Source: Neostapfia colusana
Taxonomy: Eukaryota > Streptophyta > Magnoliopsida > Poales > Poaceae
Direction: 5' to 3'
Length of the DNA stretch: 64,000 bases
Assembly (NCBI GenBank): GCA_030760725.1
Contig: JASWHV010000008.1
Coordinates: forward strand, 55,651,671-55,715,670
The position numbers and the translations under genes are program-made. The notes under the pieces are model-generated. The model made no database searches, had not been told where the DNA came from, and worked only from the letters and a program-made list of their open reading frames with translations. Positions 1-10,750 of this stretch are shown in pieces (positions within the stretch are counted from its first letter, which is position 1; each line of letters opens with the position of its first letter).

Positions 1-559
1 AATTTCCATAGATATTTCTCCCCCAGCTACTCAAAATTAAAGTCCATACTCCCGCCCCAAGTCATGGTTTAAATTTGCTGAATTCAAATAGTTTGAATTC
101 TGGTGTGGAGTTTGAAGTGGTTATGGTCATTTGAATTTGAGTTGGAATTTGAATTATCCCTTTTGCATTGTTCCAAAAGCATAGCAAACCAACTTCAAAG
201 TTTCTCATTTTTGGCATGGCTGCTAAATCAAATGTGTAGAACACATTTGTTGAACCAAATTTACAAATTTAGGGATTTGGAATTTGAAATTGAAATTCAA
301 ATTCAGATTTGAGGGATTCCTCTTTTAATCCCAAACAAATATTAGAACCCCTCCAAATGAGCCGAAATTTGGAAGGTTGAATATTTGAAATATGAAGATC
401 CAAGTTATAAATTTAGATCTCCATGTTTGGATGTTTTGGGAAGTTTGAATCACCACATTGAACTCACACCGGTAAAATTCAAAGTTTTAATTCCCCTCAT
501 TTTTCCTAAGTGTACATGAACTGAATTTTTCTTGCTACCATTTTTTTGGGGATTTTACA
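1..559 (-). repeat. 3' LTR of gypsy-1 (partial, cut by window edge)
   Basis: This segment aligns with 19968-20526 at roughly 93-95% identity by eye. It ends GATTTTACA at 559, so read on the minus strand the LTR starts TGTAAAATCCCC, immediately after a polypurine tract. Only its U3-side 559 bases are in the window; the full LTR at the other end is about 3.9 kb. No gene is present, and short open frames here are chance. Confidence 0.9.
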
Positions 560-577
560 TCCCTTCCCCCTTAAAAG
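560..577 (-). promoter_or_regulatory. Polypurine tract of gypsy-1
   Basis: Read on the minus strand this is CTTTTAAGGGGGAAGGGA, directly before the TG that begins the LTR. In LTR retroelements such a purine run primes plus-strand DNA synthesis. Its position fixes the inner LTR boundary at 559/560 and the element's orientation. Confidence 0.85.
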
Positions 578-621
578 AATCTCGTCCTGAGATTCCAAAA
601 GAAATGTAAAGTGGGGAAAGT

Positions 622-2106
622 TTACCGGGTATACGATGATAGCAAGTCCGGGTAATTCGCTTGTAGATAGTTCTCGCTTTCTCATGTCGCCTCATCAGCG
701 GTATGGTTACTCCACAAGACCTTGTAGAACCATAAGGTCCGGTTTCTTGTGGCACGAGTCTTTTCATTGATAATACGGATTGGATACTCCGTGTATGTGA
801 GGTCCGGTTGAAGAACGTCTATGTCTTCTGTGCGCATTTCAACTGAGGGTTTGAGGCACTTCCTCGGCTGAGAGATATGGAAGATGTTGTGAATCCCTGG
901 GAGTGACGCCGGTAACTCCAAGCGATAGGCCAGGGGTCCGCATCTTTCAATGACGGCAAACGGACCAATGAACCGCGGTGCAAGTTTACCCTTCACTCCG
1001 AAACGATGAACTCCCTTCATCGGAGACACACAGACATAAACATGGTCCCCGATGTCAAAGTGGAGAGGGCGGCGTCTTTTATCCACATAGCTCTTCTGAC
1101 GAGATTGAGCAGCCTTGAGGTTGGCTTGTATTACTCGCACTCGTTCTTCAGCTTCATTCACAAGTTCAATGCTGTAGATAACTCGCTCGCCGGACTTGCA
1201 CCAGTTGAGAGGTGTGTGGAATTTCCGGCTGTAGAGAGCTTCGTACGGCGCCATCTTGATGCTAGCTTGATAGCCATTGTTGTAAGAAAACTCCACCAAC
1301 GGCAAATGATCGTCCCAATTCTTGCCGTGGTGGATGGCACAAGCGCGTAGCAGGTCTTCAAGCACTTGATTCACCCGTTCAGTTTGATCATCCGTCTGCG
1401 GGTGATACACGGAGCTGCGGATCAGTTTGGTCCCCAACGACGCGTGCAGCTGTTCCCAAAACCGAGCGACGAACAGCGCACCGCGATATGAAATAACGGA
1501 GCAGGGAACACCGTGCAAGCACAAGATTCTTGCGATGTACAACTCCGCATATTGCTTGGCCACGTACTTTGTATGTACAGGAATAAAATGAGCTGACTTG
1601 GTCAGTCGATCTACTATTACCCAAATCGAGTCATGCTTGTGAGACGTGAGAGGTAAACCAACAATGAAGTCCATGCTGATATCCTCCCACTTCCACGCCG
1701 GAATGTTCAATGGTTGCAGCTGTCCGGCTTTACGCATATGATCGGCTTTCACCCGCCGACACGTATCACATTCGGATACGTATTTTGCGATTTCTCTTTT
1801 CATCCGTGTCCACCAAAACCTGGTTTTCATATATTGGTACAACTTGTTACTGCCCGGATGAATAGAATACTTGGATAAATGAGCTTCGTCCAAGATTTTC
1901 TTTCGAAGCTTCATGTCACGGGGTACCACTATACGGTCTTTAAACCATAGAGTGCCGTGTTCATCGCTCCGAAAGCATTTCATTTCGCCATTCTTCATCC
2001 TTCTCCAAATGTGCGACATTCCCACGTCTTTCTTCTGAGCTTCCATAATTTCCTCTCGTATTGTAGGGACGAGAGCAAGATTATACAATGCCCCATATGG
2101 AACCAA
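622..2106 (-). pseudogene. gypsy-1 integrase and chromodomain (broken)
   Basis: An open frame of 474 codons (2106 down to 682) encodes the integrase part of pol. It shows the HHCC zinc region (DEAHLSKYSIHPG at about 74-86, CDTC at about 113-116), the core motif SMDFIVGLP with the first catalytic Asp (about 146), and YHPQTDDQTER with the catalytic Glu (about 243). The second catalytic Asp, normally in SDRG, reads SYRG (Asp to Tyr at about 207). The C-terminal GPFAVIERCGPLAYRLELP segment and the tail FYKVLWSNHTADEAT match the integrase C-terminus and chromodomain of Tekay elements. A TGA at 682-684 interrupts the chromodomain where Trp is expected; the frame then continues to a natural-looking TAA at 622-624. 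Confidence 0.88.
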
Positions 2107-2172
2107 GTATAGACTCGGCTCCTCCTCTTCAAGTGGGGTGATGGACAGATTGCTGACATGAGATTTGCGGCT

Positions 2173-2733
2173 TCAGGCATCGGCAACCACGTTTGCCTTA
2201 CCGGGATGGTGGTGAATCTCGATCTCATAGTCTTTGATCAGTTCTAGCCATCTCCGTTGCCGCATATTCAACTCCTTTCGAGTGAATATATACTTCAGAC
2301 TCTTGTGGTCAGTGTAGAGGTGCACTAAGTTTCCAAGCAAATAGCGCCTCCACATTTTCGATGCCAACACCACAGCAGCGAGCTCAAGATCATGAGTTGG
2401 ATAGTGCTGCTCGTGGTTACGAAGTTGACATGAGCCATAGGCGACCACTCTTCTTCCTTGCATCAATACACAGCCAAGCCCGATACCGGACGCATCACAA
2501 TATACGTTAAAAGGCTTGGTTGTATCCGGTTGAGCTAACACCTGGGCTGTTGTAAGATGCTTCACTAATGCTTGGAAAGCTTCTTCACAAGCTGAGTTCC
2601 AAGCATATTTGACCCCCTTCTTCAATAGTTCAGTCATCGGCTTAGCAAGCTTGGAGAAGATCGGTATGAATCCCCGATAATATCCTGCTAACCCGAGGAA
2701 ACTCCTGCGTGGACTGATGTGGGGGACTTCCAT
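2173..2733 (-). pseudogene. gypsy-1 RNase H
   Basis: The 186-codon frame begins in the RT thumb/connection (SFLGLAGYYRGF) and carries the RNase H domain: VYCDASGIGLGCVLMQ (first catalytic Asp), HDLELAAVVLASKMWRRYL (Glu), LYTDHKSLKYIF (Asp) and PGKANVVADA. RNase H removes the RNA strand during reverse transcription. A TGA directly after VADA, where DALSRK is expected, cuts it from the downstream integrase. It is otherwise in one frame and continuous with the RT remnant to its right. Confidence 0.9.
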
Positions 2734-3189
2734 TTCAGCACTTATTCGATTTTGCTTGGATCAACTGCAATGCCTTCTGCAGAAATCATATGACCAATAA
2801 ATGGCACTTGGCTGATCTAGAACCCGCACTTGCTGAACTTGGCATAAAGCTTATGGTCTCGCAATCGTTGAAGCACGATATGCAGGTGTTCGACGTGTTC
2901 TTCATCAGACTTGGAGTAAACCAAGATGTCATCTATGAACACCACCACGAACTTATCCAACTCCGGCATGAACACTGAGTTCATGAGACACATGAAATGT
3001 GCCGGGGCATTGGTGAGACCAAAGGACATGACGAGGTATTCATACAATCCGTATCTCGTCGAGAAGGCCGTCTTCGGAATATCCTCCGCTCGGATCTTGA
3101 TTTGGTGATATCCGGAGCGAAGATCCATCTTTGAAAATATGCTTGCACCCACAAGTTGTTCGAAGAGAATATCGATGCGGGGCAGTGAA
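2734..3189 (-). pseudogene. gypsy-1 reverse transcriptase, C-terminal part, truncated by the copia insertion
   Basis: The gypsy-derived frame starts at LPRIDILFEQ next to the copia LTR and runs through SKMDLRSGYHQIKI, SFGLTNAPAHF and the catalytic VVFIDDILVYSKS motif to KFSKCGF. A TAG then replaces an expected Trp codon near 2818. Decayed palm/thumb sequence fills 2734-2816. The first ~50 RT residues (the region around RPSSSPWG and VDYR seen in the sister copies) are absent here and are not found at 14395 either, so that DNA was lost. Confidence 0.9.
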
Positions 3190-4514
3190 TGTAGCCTAGA
3201 GGAGGGGGGTGAATAGGCTTTTTGTTGCTTTGTTGAAACCTGAAACACTTAGTAGGTTTATCAAATACAGAGAAATCGTACTAGTCCGGTAGAGTGCGGA
3301 CTAGTCCGTTTTCTAAACAGAGAAAAATCGGACTAGTCCGGTACTGTGCGGACTAGTCCGGTATTCGTGGACTAAAGAGATCAAGATTGATAAATGTTCA
3401 CTTCTAGTACTCTATGCAGCGGAAATAAATTGATAACTTAGATGTATTGCAACAGTGATACAATGAATGACAGGAATCAACTTTGATTCTAATGTTTGAA
3501 TGTAAATTTCAAAGGGTTGATGAAACACTAGAATATGATGAACAAATAATGAACAAGAGTAGGAGGCAAGTGTTTATCCCGAGGTTTGATTCCACGAAGG
3601 AAATCTACGTCCCCGTTGAGGAGTCCACTAAGGACCGGGTCTTCACCAACCCTATCCTCGTCGAATCGCCACAAAAGCCGATTCTCTTCCACTAATCACA
3701 AGGCGGAATAAATCGTTCAAGGGGCCTTCTCACAAGTTGAGGGCTCCCCAAGAATTACAATGAATTAACACAACCAAAGACACTCAACAGATGAATAATT
3801 AACAAACAAGAGTGTGCGAGAGATCAAACCCAAGAGCTCAAGATGTGCAGAACAAGTCTCTCCTTTGATCAATTGCAAATCCCCAAAGAATTGATCCTTT
3901 TTGGGTTATAATGTGTGGAGAGATGTGAATTTTGGGATCTTGGGAGGTGTGAAGGCACAGGGGGTCGAGGTTATGTGTTGGTATGGCTGTACACCTCTTT
4001 TCATAGTAGGGTTTCCAATGGTTACGTTAGGTTTTGCAATGTCCGGACTAGTCCGTGGTTGACTCCGGACTAGTCCAGTGTGCGGTGTTTAGAAAACCCT
4101 AAGTGTTGTGAGATACCGGACTAGTCCATAGTAGTGCGGACTAGTCCGTTTTCTGTCCAGAGACAAAATCGGACTTGTTGGGATGATATCGGACTAGTCC
4201 GTTTTCTGGTCAAAAAGAAAATCGGACTAGTCCGGTTGATATCGGACTAGTCCGCACATGTTGAAATTGTGCAATTAGTTTCATTTCTTTCTCTTGAGCT
4301 CTTGGGGTGTGTTTCTCCAACACATTCGATACTAAGTGATCTAATCTTTTCAGCTCTTGAGCTCTTATCAATTTGGATCCTCCTTCTCGTTTCTTTTTGC
4401 GCTTTCTTTCTAATTTCTTTGAAAACCTGCGCTCATCTCAATAATTTTATTAGGGTCTCATTTGTTTGTCATAAATAAACCAAAACCCACAAAGGATGCC
4501 TAGATGCACTTTCA
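3190..4514 (-). repeat. 3' LTR of the SIRE-type copia element (complete, 1325 bp)
   Basis: It runs from TGTAGCCTAGAGG at 3190 to GCACTTTCA at 4514, so on the minus strand it begins TGAAAGTGCATC and ends GGCTACA. It aligns at about 95% by eye with 13178-14394. It contains two clusters of the palindrome CGGACTAGTCCG (about 3285-3361 and 4043-4256). The five bases before it are GTGAA, a possible target duplication whose partner is lost. Confidence 0.92.
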
Positions 4515-4530
4515 ATCTCCCCCTTTTTGG
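4515..4530 (-). promoter_or_regulatory. Polypurine tract of the SIRE-type copia element
   Basis: The minus-strand sequence CCAAAAAGGGGGAGAT immediately precedes the LTR start TGAAAG. This tract is typical of grass SIRE/Opie elements and fixes the LTR boundary at 4514/4515. Confidence 0.9.
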
Positions 4531-4989
4531 TGATTGATGACAACCAATTGAGATCACACAAATATAATAAGAAAAATTCAGATTTTCATAAAGTGTGCAC
4601 ATATGAGTTTTGAACAAAATAGGCAATGAAGACATAAGTCATATGTGCACCCTTTATGGTGGGGTGAAGAACTATGTGTGTGAGCAATAATGAGCATAGT
4701 CATAACATCATCAAGAGTCTCAATCCTTCATAGCAGTTTTAAACATACATCATTAATCAGAAGCATAACATAGTTATTATTTCACATCACGAAAGCATAA
4801 AGATAGCATAATAGCATAAGTCTTACAACAGCATAATGATAGCATAATAGTATAAGTCTTACAAAACTCATTTCTCAAGCTAGGACATCAAAAAAAGACC
4901 TACGACCTAAGACTCCCCCTCAATCTCTCCCCCTTTGGCATCAAGGCACCAAAAAGAAGGAGAGGAGGGATCTACTTGTCCTCGCCGGC
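4531..4989 (-). other. Untranslated 3' region of the copia element
   Basis: This A/T-rich stretch has no coding signal. It contains a short imperfect direct repeat of the type 'agcataatagcataagtcttacaa' around 4805-4865. It separates the extra ORF from the polypurine tract. Confidence 0.6.
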
Positions 4990-6536
4990 TCACTTCTCGC
5001 TGTCGGTCCTTTCTTCATCTTCATCATCAGCCTGAGGAAGTGGAGGAGAGGAGCCACTTGTTGTGCCAAAGTAGGCACACTCTGATGGAGAGAGAGGAGG
5101 AAGCTCTGTAAAATCAGATGCAAAGTCCTCTGAGATGACCGGGGATCCAATGGGCTCAATCTCCAGTTTTTGGCATATTTCTTTGACGTTGGCCTTCATG
5201 TATCTCATCTCTTCTTTTCTTGCCTTGTTCATCTTATGAAGCTTCACCTTAGTTTTGCGGCAAGAACTGAAAATAGCAGCCAAAATCTTCATAACCCCAC
5301 TAGAGGAACCTTTGTGTGGAGAGGCCCTAGTCTTGGATGAAGGCCTTGTGTCTTCTTGAGCTCTCTCTGGATGTTCTTCAGGTATGAGGAGGCAGCTGGG
5401 AGGGAGGCCTGAGGAGGCTTCTGAGGCCTTAGAGCAGTGTGCTCTACATCCTTCACAAACTCAATTCCTGTGACTTTCTCAATCATGAACATCAAGTAAG
5501 GTGCATAGCCATAGGAACGGTTTGGTGTGCAGGATATGTTCACCATGTCATTCCAACTATCATCAAAGATATTAAATCTTCTCCTCCTGCTGATTACTTT
5601 CATCAAGGTTCTCAAATAACCTTGGACGCTCCCGGCATCTCCATCCTTTGGAGCAATGGTTTTCTGGAGCACTCTGTTGAGAACAATGAAGAAGGGCTTC
5701 ATGTTCTTGGTTGAGGGAGGGTTGAATGTAAGTCGAGTATCATAGAGAAACTACATATTGTCCTTCTCCACAACTCCCAGATTGTGAATCACAATCTCAT
5801 CATTGCCGGTGTCCTCAAGATGCAGCAGTCTGGCAAACTCAGTATAAGAAATTGTGTACTTGGATCCATGTGTCATCCATGTCACTTTGTCTTCTCCATC
5901 ATGGGCAAAGTGACAAGTTGAATAAAACTGGGCAATGATCTCATCATTCCAGTTGTATCTGAAGGCGAGCAGGTCCTTGAGTCCATGTCTCTCTGCAGCC
6001 TCTATGACCTCCTCAAAGGCTTCACAGCTCTTCCTTTCAAAGTACGTCCAGTCGATCCATTGACTTCGGACCACTGGAGTCTTCATTTGGAGGTACACCG
6101 AACTGTAGTAGTCCGAGTGAAAGTTACTCCAAAATCTCTTGTTGGCTGCCTTTTTGCCGGAGCTGTAGGCATCAACCTTCCTCAGGTTCCATGCCACTTC
6201 ACTCCCCTTGCCATTGAACTTCTGCTCCAAGGGATCCCTATTTCCCTGCCTTGGAGTTGTCATCTTCATGGGACCAATCGGGCCGAAAGCAAGCCCCTTT
6301 CCCTTGCCCTTGGTTTGGCGTTGAGCCGCTGAGCTAGAGCCAGCCACATTTGCTTTTGAAGCTGGTCTCTTGATTGTAACCTTTTGACTCACCCTAGGTG
6401 GGGTGAGCGAAGGCTCGGCAGCACACTCTTTTTTCTTGTTGGAGCGAGACTCCGAAGGATGAGACATTATATCTTGATCCATCTCGACCTCAAAGTCGGA
6501 GAGACTCTCATTTGATCCCGACATGATTTCTGACAA
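4990..6536 (-). pseudogene. Extra (env-position) ORF of the SIRE-type element, 'plant transposon protein'-like
   Basis: One reading frame of ~515 codons can be followed from 6536 to 4990 with one in-frame TAG (5751-5753) and one frameshift upstream of about 5300. The first part is basic and low-complexity (KRPASKANVAGSSSAAQRQ). The middle holds WTYFERKSCEAFEEVIEAAE, FYSTCHFA and VTWMTHGSKYTISYTEFARLL. This pattern recalls the putative plant transposon protein domain found in extra ORFs of plant retroelements. SIRE elements often carry an env-like ORF at this place; I see no clear signal peptide or transmembrane helix, so envelope function is not supported. The C-terminus is acidic (DDEDEERTDSEK). 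The assignment to a domain is from memory of motifs. Confidence 0.6.
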
Positions 6537-7512
6537 GGAAGATAAAGTGGGTATGAATAATCAAGGATGATAAAGGATTGCATTGAATTGACATAAGCTA
6601 GGATTCTATGACGAAATCCCTGAATCATGGCATACCGGACTAGTCCGGTGTTCAGGGTTGGACTAGTCCGGAGCACCGGACTTGTCCGCCCTAAGAATGG
6701 ACTAGTCCGTTATGAGGCTGCTCAACCCCTAATTTGTTGAAATTTGAAATTATTCAATGCAAATATGATCTAGGGTACATGGAATACATCAATAGGGCAT
6801 GCATTGACTAAAGGAGCTAAGATATTTGAGCAAAAACAAGGAAAATCAAAGGTTCTAGGGTTTGGAGTGAAGTTTACCAAATCCTTCAATTCGAAGCGTT
6901 AAAGGAGTTCTTGATCCGGACTAGTCCGTGGTTTTTGATTCCTTTGCAGTGGGGATCGATTCCCACAGAAATTTGAGAGGTTTTGATGGAGAACATGCAA
7001 ATTCACCTTGAGAGCACTTGAGTGAGGAGAGAGAGAGTGGGGAGGGTTGTGAGGATGAAGAAGATTAGGTTTAATCCATCCTTAGGGTTATGGAGTCGAA
7101 ATATTGGACTAGTCCGGACCATACAGGACTAGTCTCTTTTCTGATCAGAGAGAAAATCGGACTAGTCCGTGGTTGTCCGGACTAGTCCGGACTAACAGAC
7201 TAAGTGCGGACTAGTCTGCCATTGCGGACTAGTCCGGGGTGACCACGAACTAGTCCGTGGTCCTTTGTACAGAAGTGTACAAAACATATATATATATATA
7301 TATATGTATTTAAATGTTCTTACTATGGAATAGGGATAAAGGCACATAGATATTCTTTATGAATATGATCAGTAGTCATACAACAATCAAGCTATGACCA
7401 TGATTCACCAAGATCAAGTAACTAACATAGTTTTTAATAGAAAAATAGAGAGAGATGATTTTTCAACATAATTAACATGATTTTTGAGGATGGCATACAG
7501 ATATGCAAGTTT
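6537..7512. repeat. Spacer with CGGACTAGTCCG palindromes and an AT microsatellite
   Basis: This stretch lies between RNase H and the extra ORF and has no gene. It contains palindromes at about 6635-6704, 6916-6927 and 7105-7262, of the same kind as in the LTRs. An (AT)n run covers 7286-7305. The arrangement may represent a separate leader for the extra ORF. Confidence 0.7.
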
Positions 7513-9003
7513 TCAAGCCACGTTTCGAGCATCAAGGATATTTAGTTCATTTCGGAGCTCACAAAAGCGTTTTTCATCAAGTGGCTTGGTAAAGATATCG
7601 GCTAGTTGTTTTTCAGTGTTGACATGGGAAATGGCTATGTCTCCTTTCATTGATTGATCTCTCAAAAATTGTTGTCGGATATCTATGTGTTTAGTTTTAG
7701 AGTGTTCAACAGGGTTATGGGCAATTTTGATAGCACTCTCATTGTCACAAAGGAGTGGAATACGGCTCATATTATAACCGTAATCCCTTAGAGTTTGTCG
7801 CATCCAAAGGAGTTGTGCACAACAACTCCCGGCTGCAACATACTCTGCTTCGACTATGGATAGAGCAATTGAATTTTGTTTCTTGGAGGACCAAGAAACT
7901 AGGGATCTACCTAGGAATTGGCAAGTACCAGAAGTACTTTTTCTATCTACCTTGCATCCGGCATAATCTGCATCGGAGTATCCAATGAGATTGAATTTTG
8001 AACCTTTGGGATACCAAAGGCCTATGTTGGGTGTATGAACTAAATATCTCAAGATCCTTTTAACGTATGTTAGATGACATTCCTTAGGATTGGCTTGAAA
8101 CCTTGCACACAAACATACACTCAATATGATATCAGGCCTAGATGCACATAAATAGAGTAGGGAGCCAATCATGGAACGATATACCTTGTGATCCACATTT
8201 CGTCCGTCTTCATTTAGATCCAAGTGTCCATTTGTTGACATGGGAGTCTTTATGGGTTTTGCTTTGTCCATTGCAAACTTCTTGAGAATGTCTTGATTGT
8301 ACTTTGTTTGGCTTATGAACGTCCCGTCCTTTTGTTGCTTCACTTAAAATCCCAAGAAGTAACTCAACTCTCCCATCATGGACATCTCGAATCTATCTAT
8401 TGTAATCTTGCTGAATTCTTGACAAAAGGATTTGTTAGTTGAACCAAATATAATGTCATCAACATAGATTTGGCAAATGAAGAGATCGTCATCAAAGTGT
8501 TTAGTGCACAAGGTGTAATCAGCTTTTCCAATCATGAAGTCATTTTCAATCAAAAAGTCTCTAAGGCACTCATACCAAGCTCTAGGAGCTTGTTTGAGGC
8601 CATAGAGAGCCTTACGCAGTTCGAACACGTAGTCGGGGTGCTCTTGATCTTCAAAACTGGGTGGTTGCTCCATGTACACCTCCTCCTTGATCGGTCCGTT
8701 GAGAAAGCCGCTTTTCACGTCCATTTGATAAAGCTTGAAATCATGGTGAGTAGCATATGCAAGTAATATACGAATCGATTCAAGCCTAGCTACGGGAGCA
8801 AAAGTCTCATCGAAATCCAAACCTTTTACTTGTGAGTACCCTTTTGCCACAAGTCGTGCCTTGTTCGTTGTCACCACTCCACGTTCGTCTTGCTTGTTGC
8901 GGAAGACCCATTTAGTGCCGACGACATTGGACTTGAGTCTTTCAACAAACTCCCACACTTCGTTCCTTTTGAAGTTGTTCAATTCTTCTCGCATCGCCAT
9001 CAC
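7513..9003 (-). pseudogene. Copia reverse transcriptase and RNase H
   Basis: Two frames in register (9003-8344 and 8343-7513) are separated by a single TAA, where the context FLGF-*-VKQQKDGT implies a former Gln codon (CAA to TAA). The RT part has KARLVAKGYSQVKGLDFDETFAPVARL split over residues ~48-75, LYQMDVKSGFLNG with a catalytic Asp, LYGLKQAPRAWY, and QIYVDDIIFGST, the YVDD catalytic box. The RNase H part has GYSDADYAGC, STSGTCQFLG, VEAEYVA and KTKHIDIRQQFLRD, ending QLADIFTKPLDEKRF. Apart from the stop this is the best-preserved part of the element. Confidence 0.92.
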
Positions 9004-9017
9004 CCAATCCGGATCTT

Positions 9018-9763
9018 TTAATGCATCCTCAACCCTGTAGGTTCCAAAGAAGATACAAAAGAATAGTGTTCACAAAAATTAGCTATGCGAGATCGAGTTA
9101 CTACCCCCTTTCGGATGCCACCGATTATGTTGTCAACGGGGTGATCTTTTTGGATGCTTTGTTGTACTCTTGGATGTGGCACTTGTGGTATTGAATCTTC
9201 ATTATTATGTTCTTCCCCCCCTGGATAGTTGCTCTCATTGATGTTTTGGTCTTCTCGATTTTCTTGAGGTTGATCTTGTATGGAAGCTCCTCCTCGATCA
9301 TTTTCCTCCATCTGTGGTTCATTTTCTTCATTCGCATTAGAAGGTGGCACTTGTGGTCGAACATCGCCCAATGCCATTCTTCTCAATGCTTGACATGGAT
9401 CTTCTTCTTGATCTAGCACACACTGATCAACTTGCTCTTCTTGAGAGCCGTTAGTTTCATCGAACACTACGTCACGTGCGACTTTAACAAGTCCGGAGGT
9501 TTTGTTGAAGACACGATGAGAGTAGGAGTTCGAATCATAGCCAAGTAAGAAACCTTCATCGGACTTCGAAGCAAACTTTGAGGCTCTTGGCTTCTTATTT
9601 AAAATATAACATTTTTAACCAAAACTCAAAAATATGAAATATTTGGCTTGTTACCCGTGAGTAGTTCATAAGAGGTTTTCTTGAGCAGCCGATGAAGATA
9701 TAGTCGGTTTATGGCGTGACAAGCGGTGTTAACCGCTTCAGCCCAAAACCTGTCCGAAATCTT
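9018..9763 (-). pseudogene. Copia integrase C-terminal region and linker to RT (broken)
   Basis: Translation of 9763-9470 in changing frames gives recognisable integrase C-terminal pieces (ISDRFWAEAVNTACH and SYELLTGNKPN) interrupted by stops. The frame 9467-9018 (149 codons) is an acidic, Asn/Gln-rich linker ending near VTRSRIANFCEHYSFVSSLEP, which normally leads into RT. At least two disruptions are needed to join it to both neighbours. Confidence 0.75.
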
Positions 9764-10740
9764 TTATTCATCGAGCATTGTCCTCGACATCTCAATGAGA
9801 GTTCTGTTCTTCCTTTCGGCTACTCCGTTTTGTTGAGGAGTATATGGTTCTAAAAATTTGTGCTTTATTCCTTCTTCATCTAGATACTCTTCAACTTGGG
9901 TGTTCTTGAATTCTGTCCCATTGTCACTTTGTATGTTCTTGATCTTCAATGAGAATTCATTTTGGGCACGCTTGATGAACTTCTTGAGGGTTCCTTGAGT
10001 TTCTGTCTTATCATGCAAAAAGAAAACCCACGTGAAGCATGAAAAATCATCAACAATGACTAGACGATATTTATTACCTCCGATGCTTATGTAGGAAATT
10101 CGACCAAATAGATCCATGTGAAGGAGCTCAAGCGGTCTTGTTGTTGTCACGACATTCTTTGCGGGATGGGGTGCTCTTACTTGCTTCCCTGCTTGGCACG
10201 CTCTACATGACCTGTCTTTCTCAAAAACAACATCCTTTAAACCTCGGATGTGATCACCTTTGAGGAGTTTTTGAAGATTCCTCATACCAACATGTGCTAG
10301 CCATCTATGCCACAACCAACCCATGTTGGTCTTTGCAATCAAGCATGTGTCAAGTTCGGCTTTATCTTTGTTGAAGTCAACTAGATAAAGTTTTCCCTTC
10401 AACACACCCTTGAATGCAATTGAGTTATCACTCCTTCTAAAGACAGTCACACCCTCATTAGTGAATAAGCAATTATAACCCTTATCACATAATTGAGATA
10501 TGGACAAAAGATTATAATCCAGGGAGTCAACATGTAAAACATGAGAGAGAGTATGTTGCAATGAAATTGTAATTTTACCGGTATCAAAGCACTTTTCCTT
10601 GACTATTATCACCAAAGTAAATGCCTTCGCTTGGATTTTCATTTTCTTCATATTCCATGAACATTCTTCTTTCTCCGGTCATGTGATTTGTGCATCCACT
10701 ATCTAGCACCCATTTTGCTCCACCGGATGAATAAGTCTGC
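9764..10740 (-). pseudogene. Copia protease and integrase core
   Basis: The protease active site is readable on the minus strand around 10670-10720 as WVLDSGCTNHMTG, slightly upstream of the long frame (10651-9764, 295 codons). The long frame continues with LLSISQLCDKGYNCLF, the pre-integrase zinc region (LWHRWLAHVG, CRACQAGKQ) and the integrase core. Catalytic residues are seen in LLHMDLFG (Asp), IQSDNGTEF (Asp) and PYTPQQNGVAERKN (Glu). It ends at a stop after RTMLDE. The gene order PR-IN before RT is the Ty1/copia hallmark. Confidence 0.9.
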
Positions 10741-10750
10741 AAAAAATAAA

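Noticed and set aside
3285..4256. CRISPR-like array from the regularly repeated GGACTAGTCC motif
   Set aside because: Spacing is irregular, the repeat is a 12-base palindrome, and the setting is a plant LTR retrotransposon.
4990..6536. Envelope glycoprotein
   Set aside because: No signal peptide, transmembrane helix or cysteine pattern seen; position alone does not make it an envelope gene.
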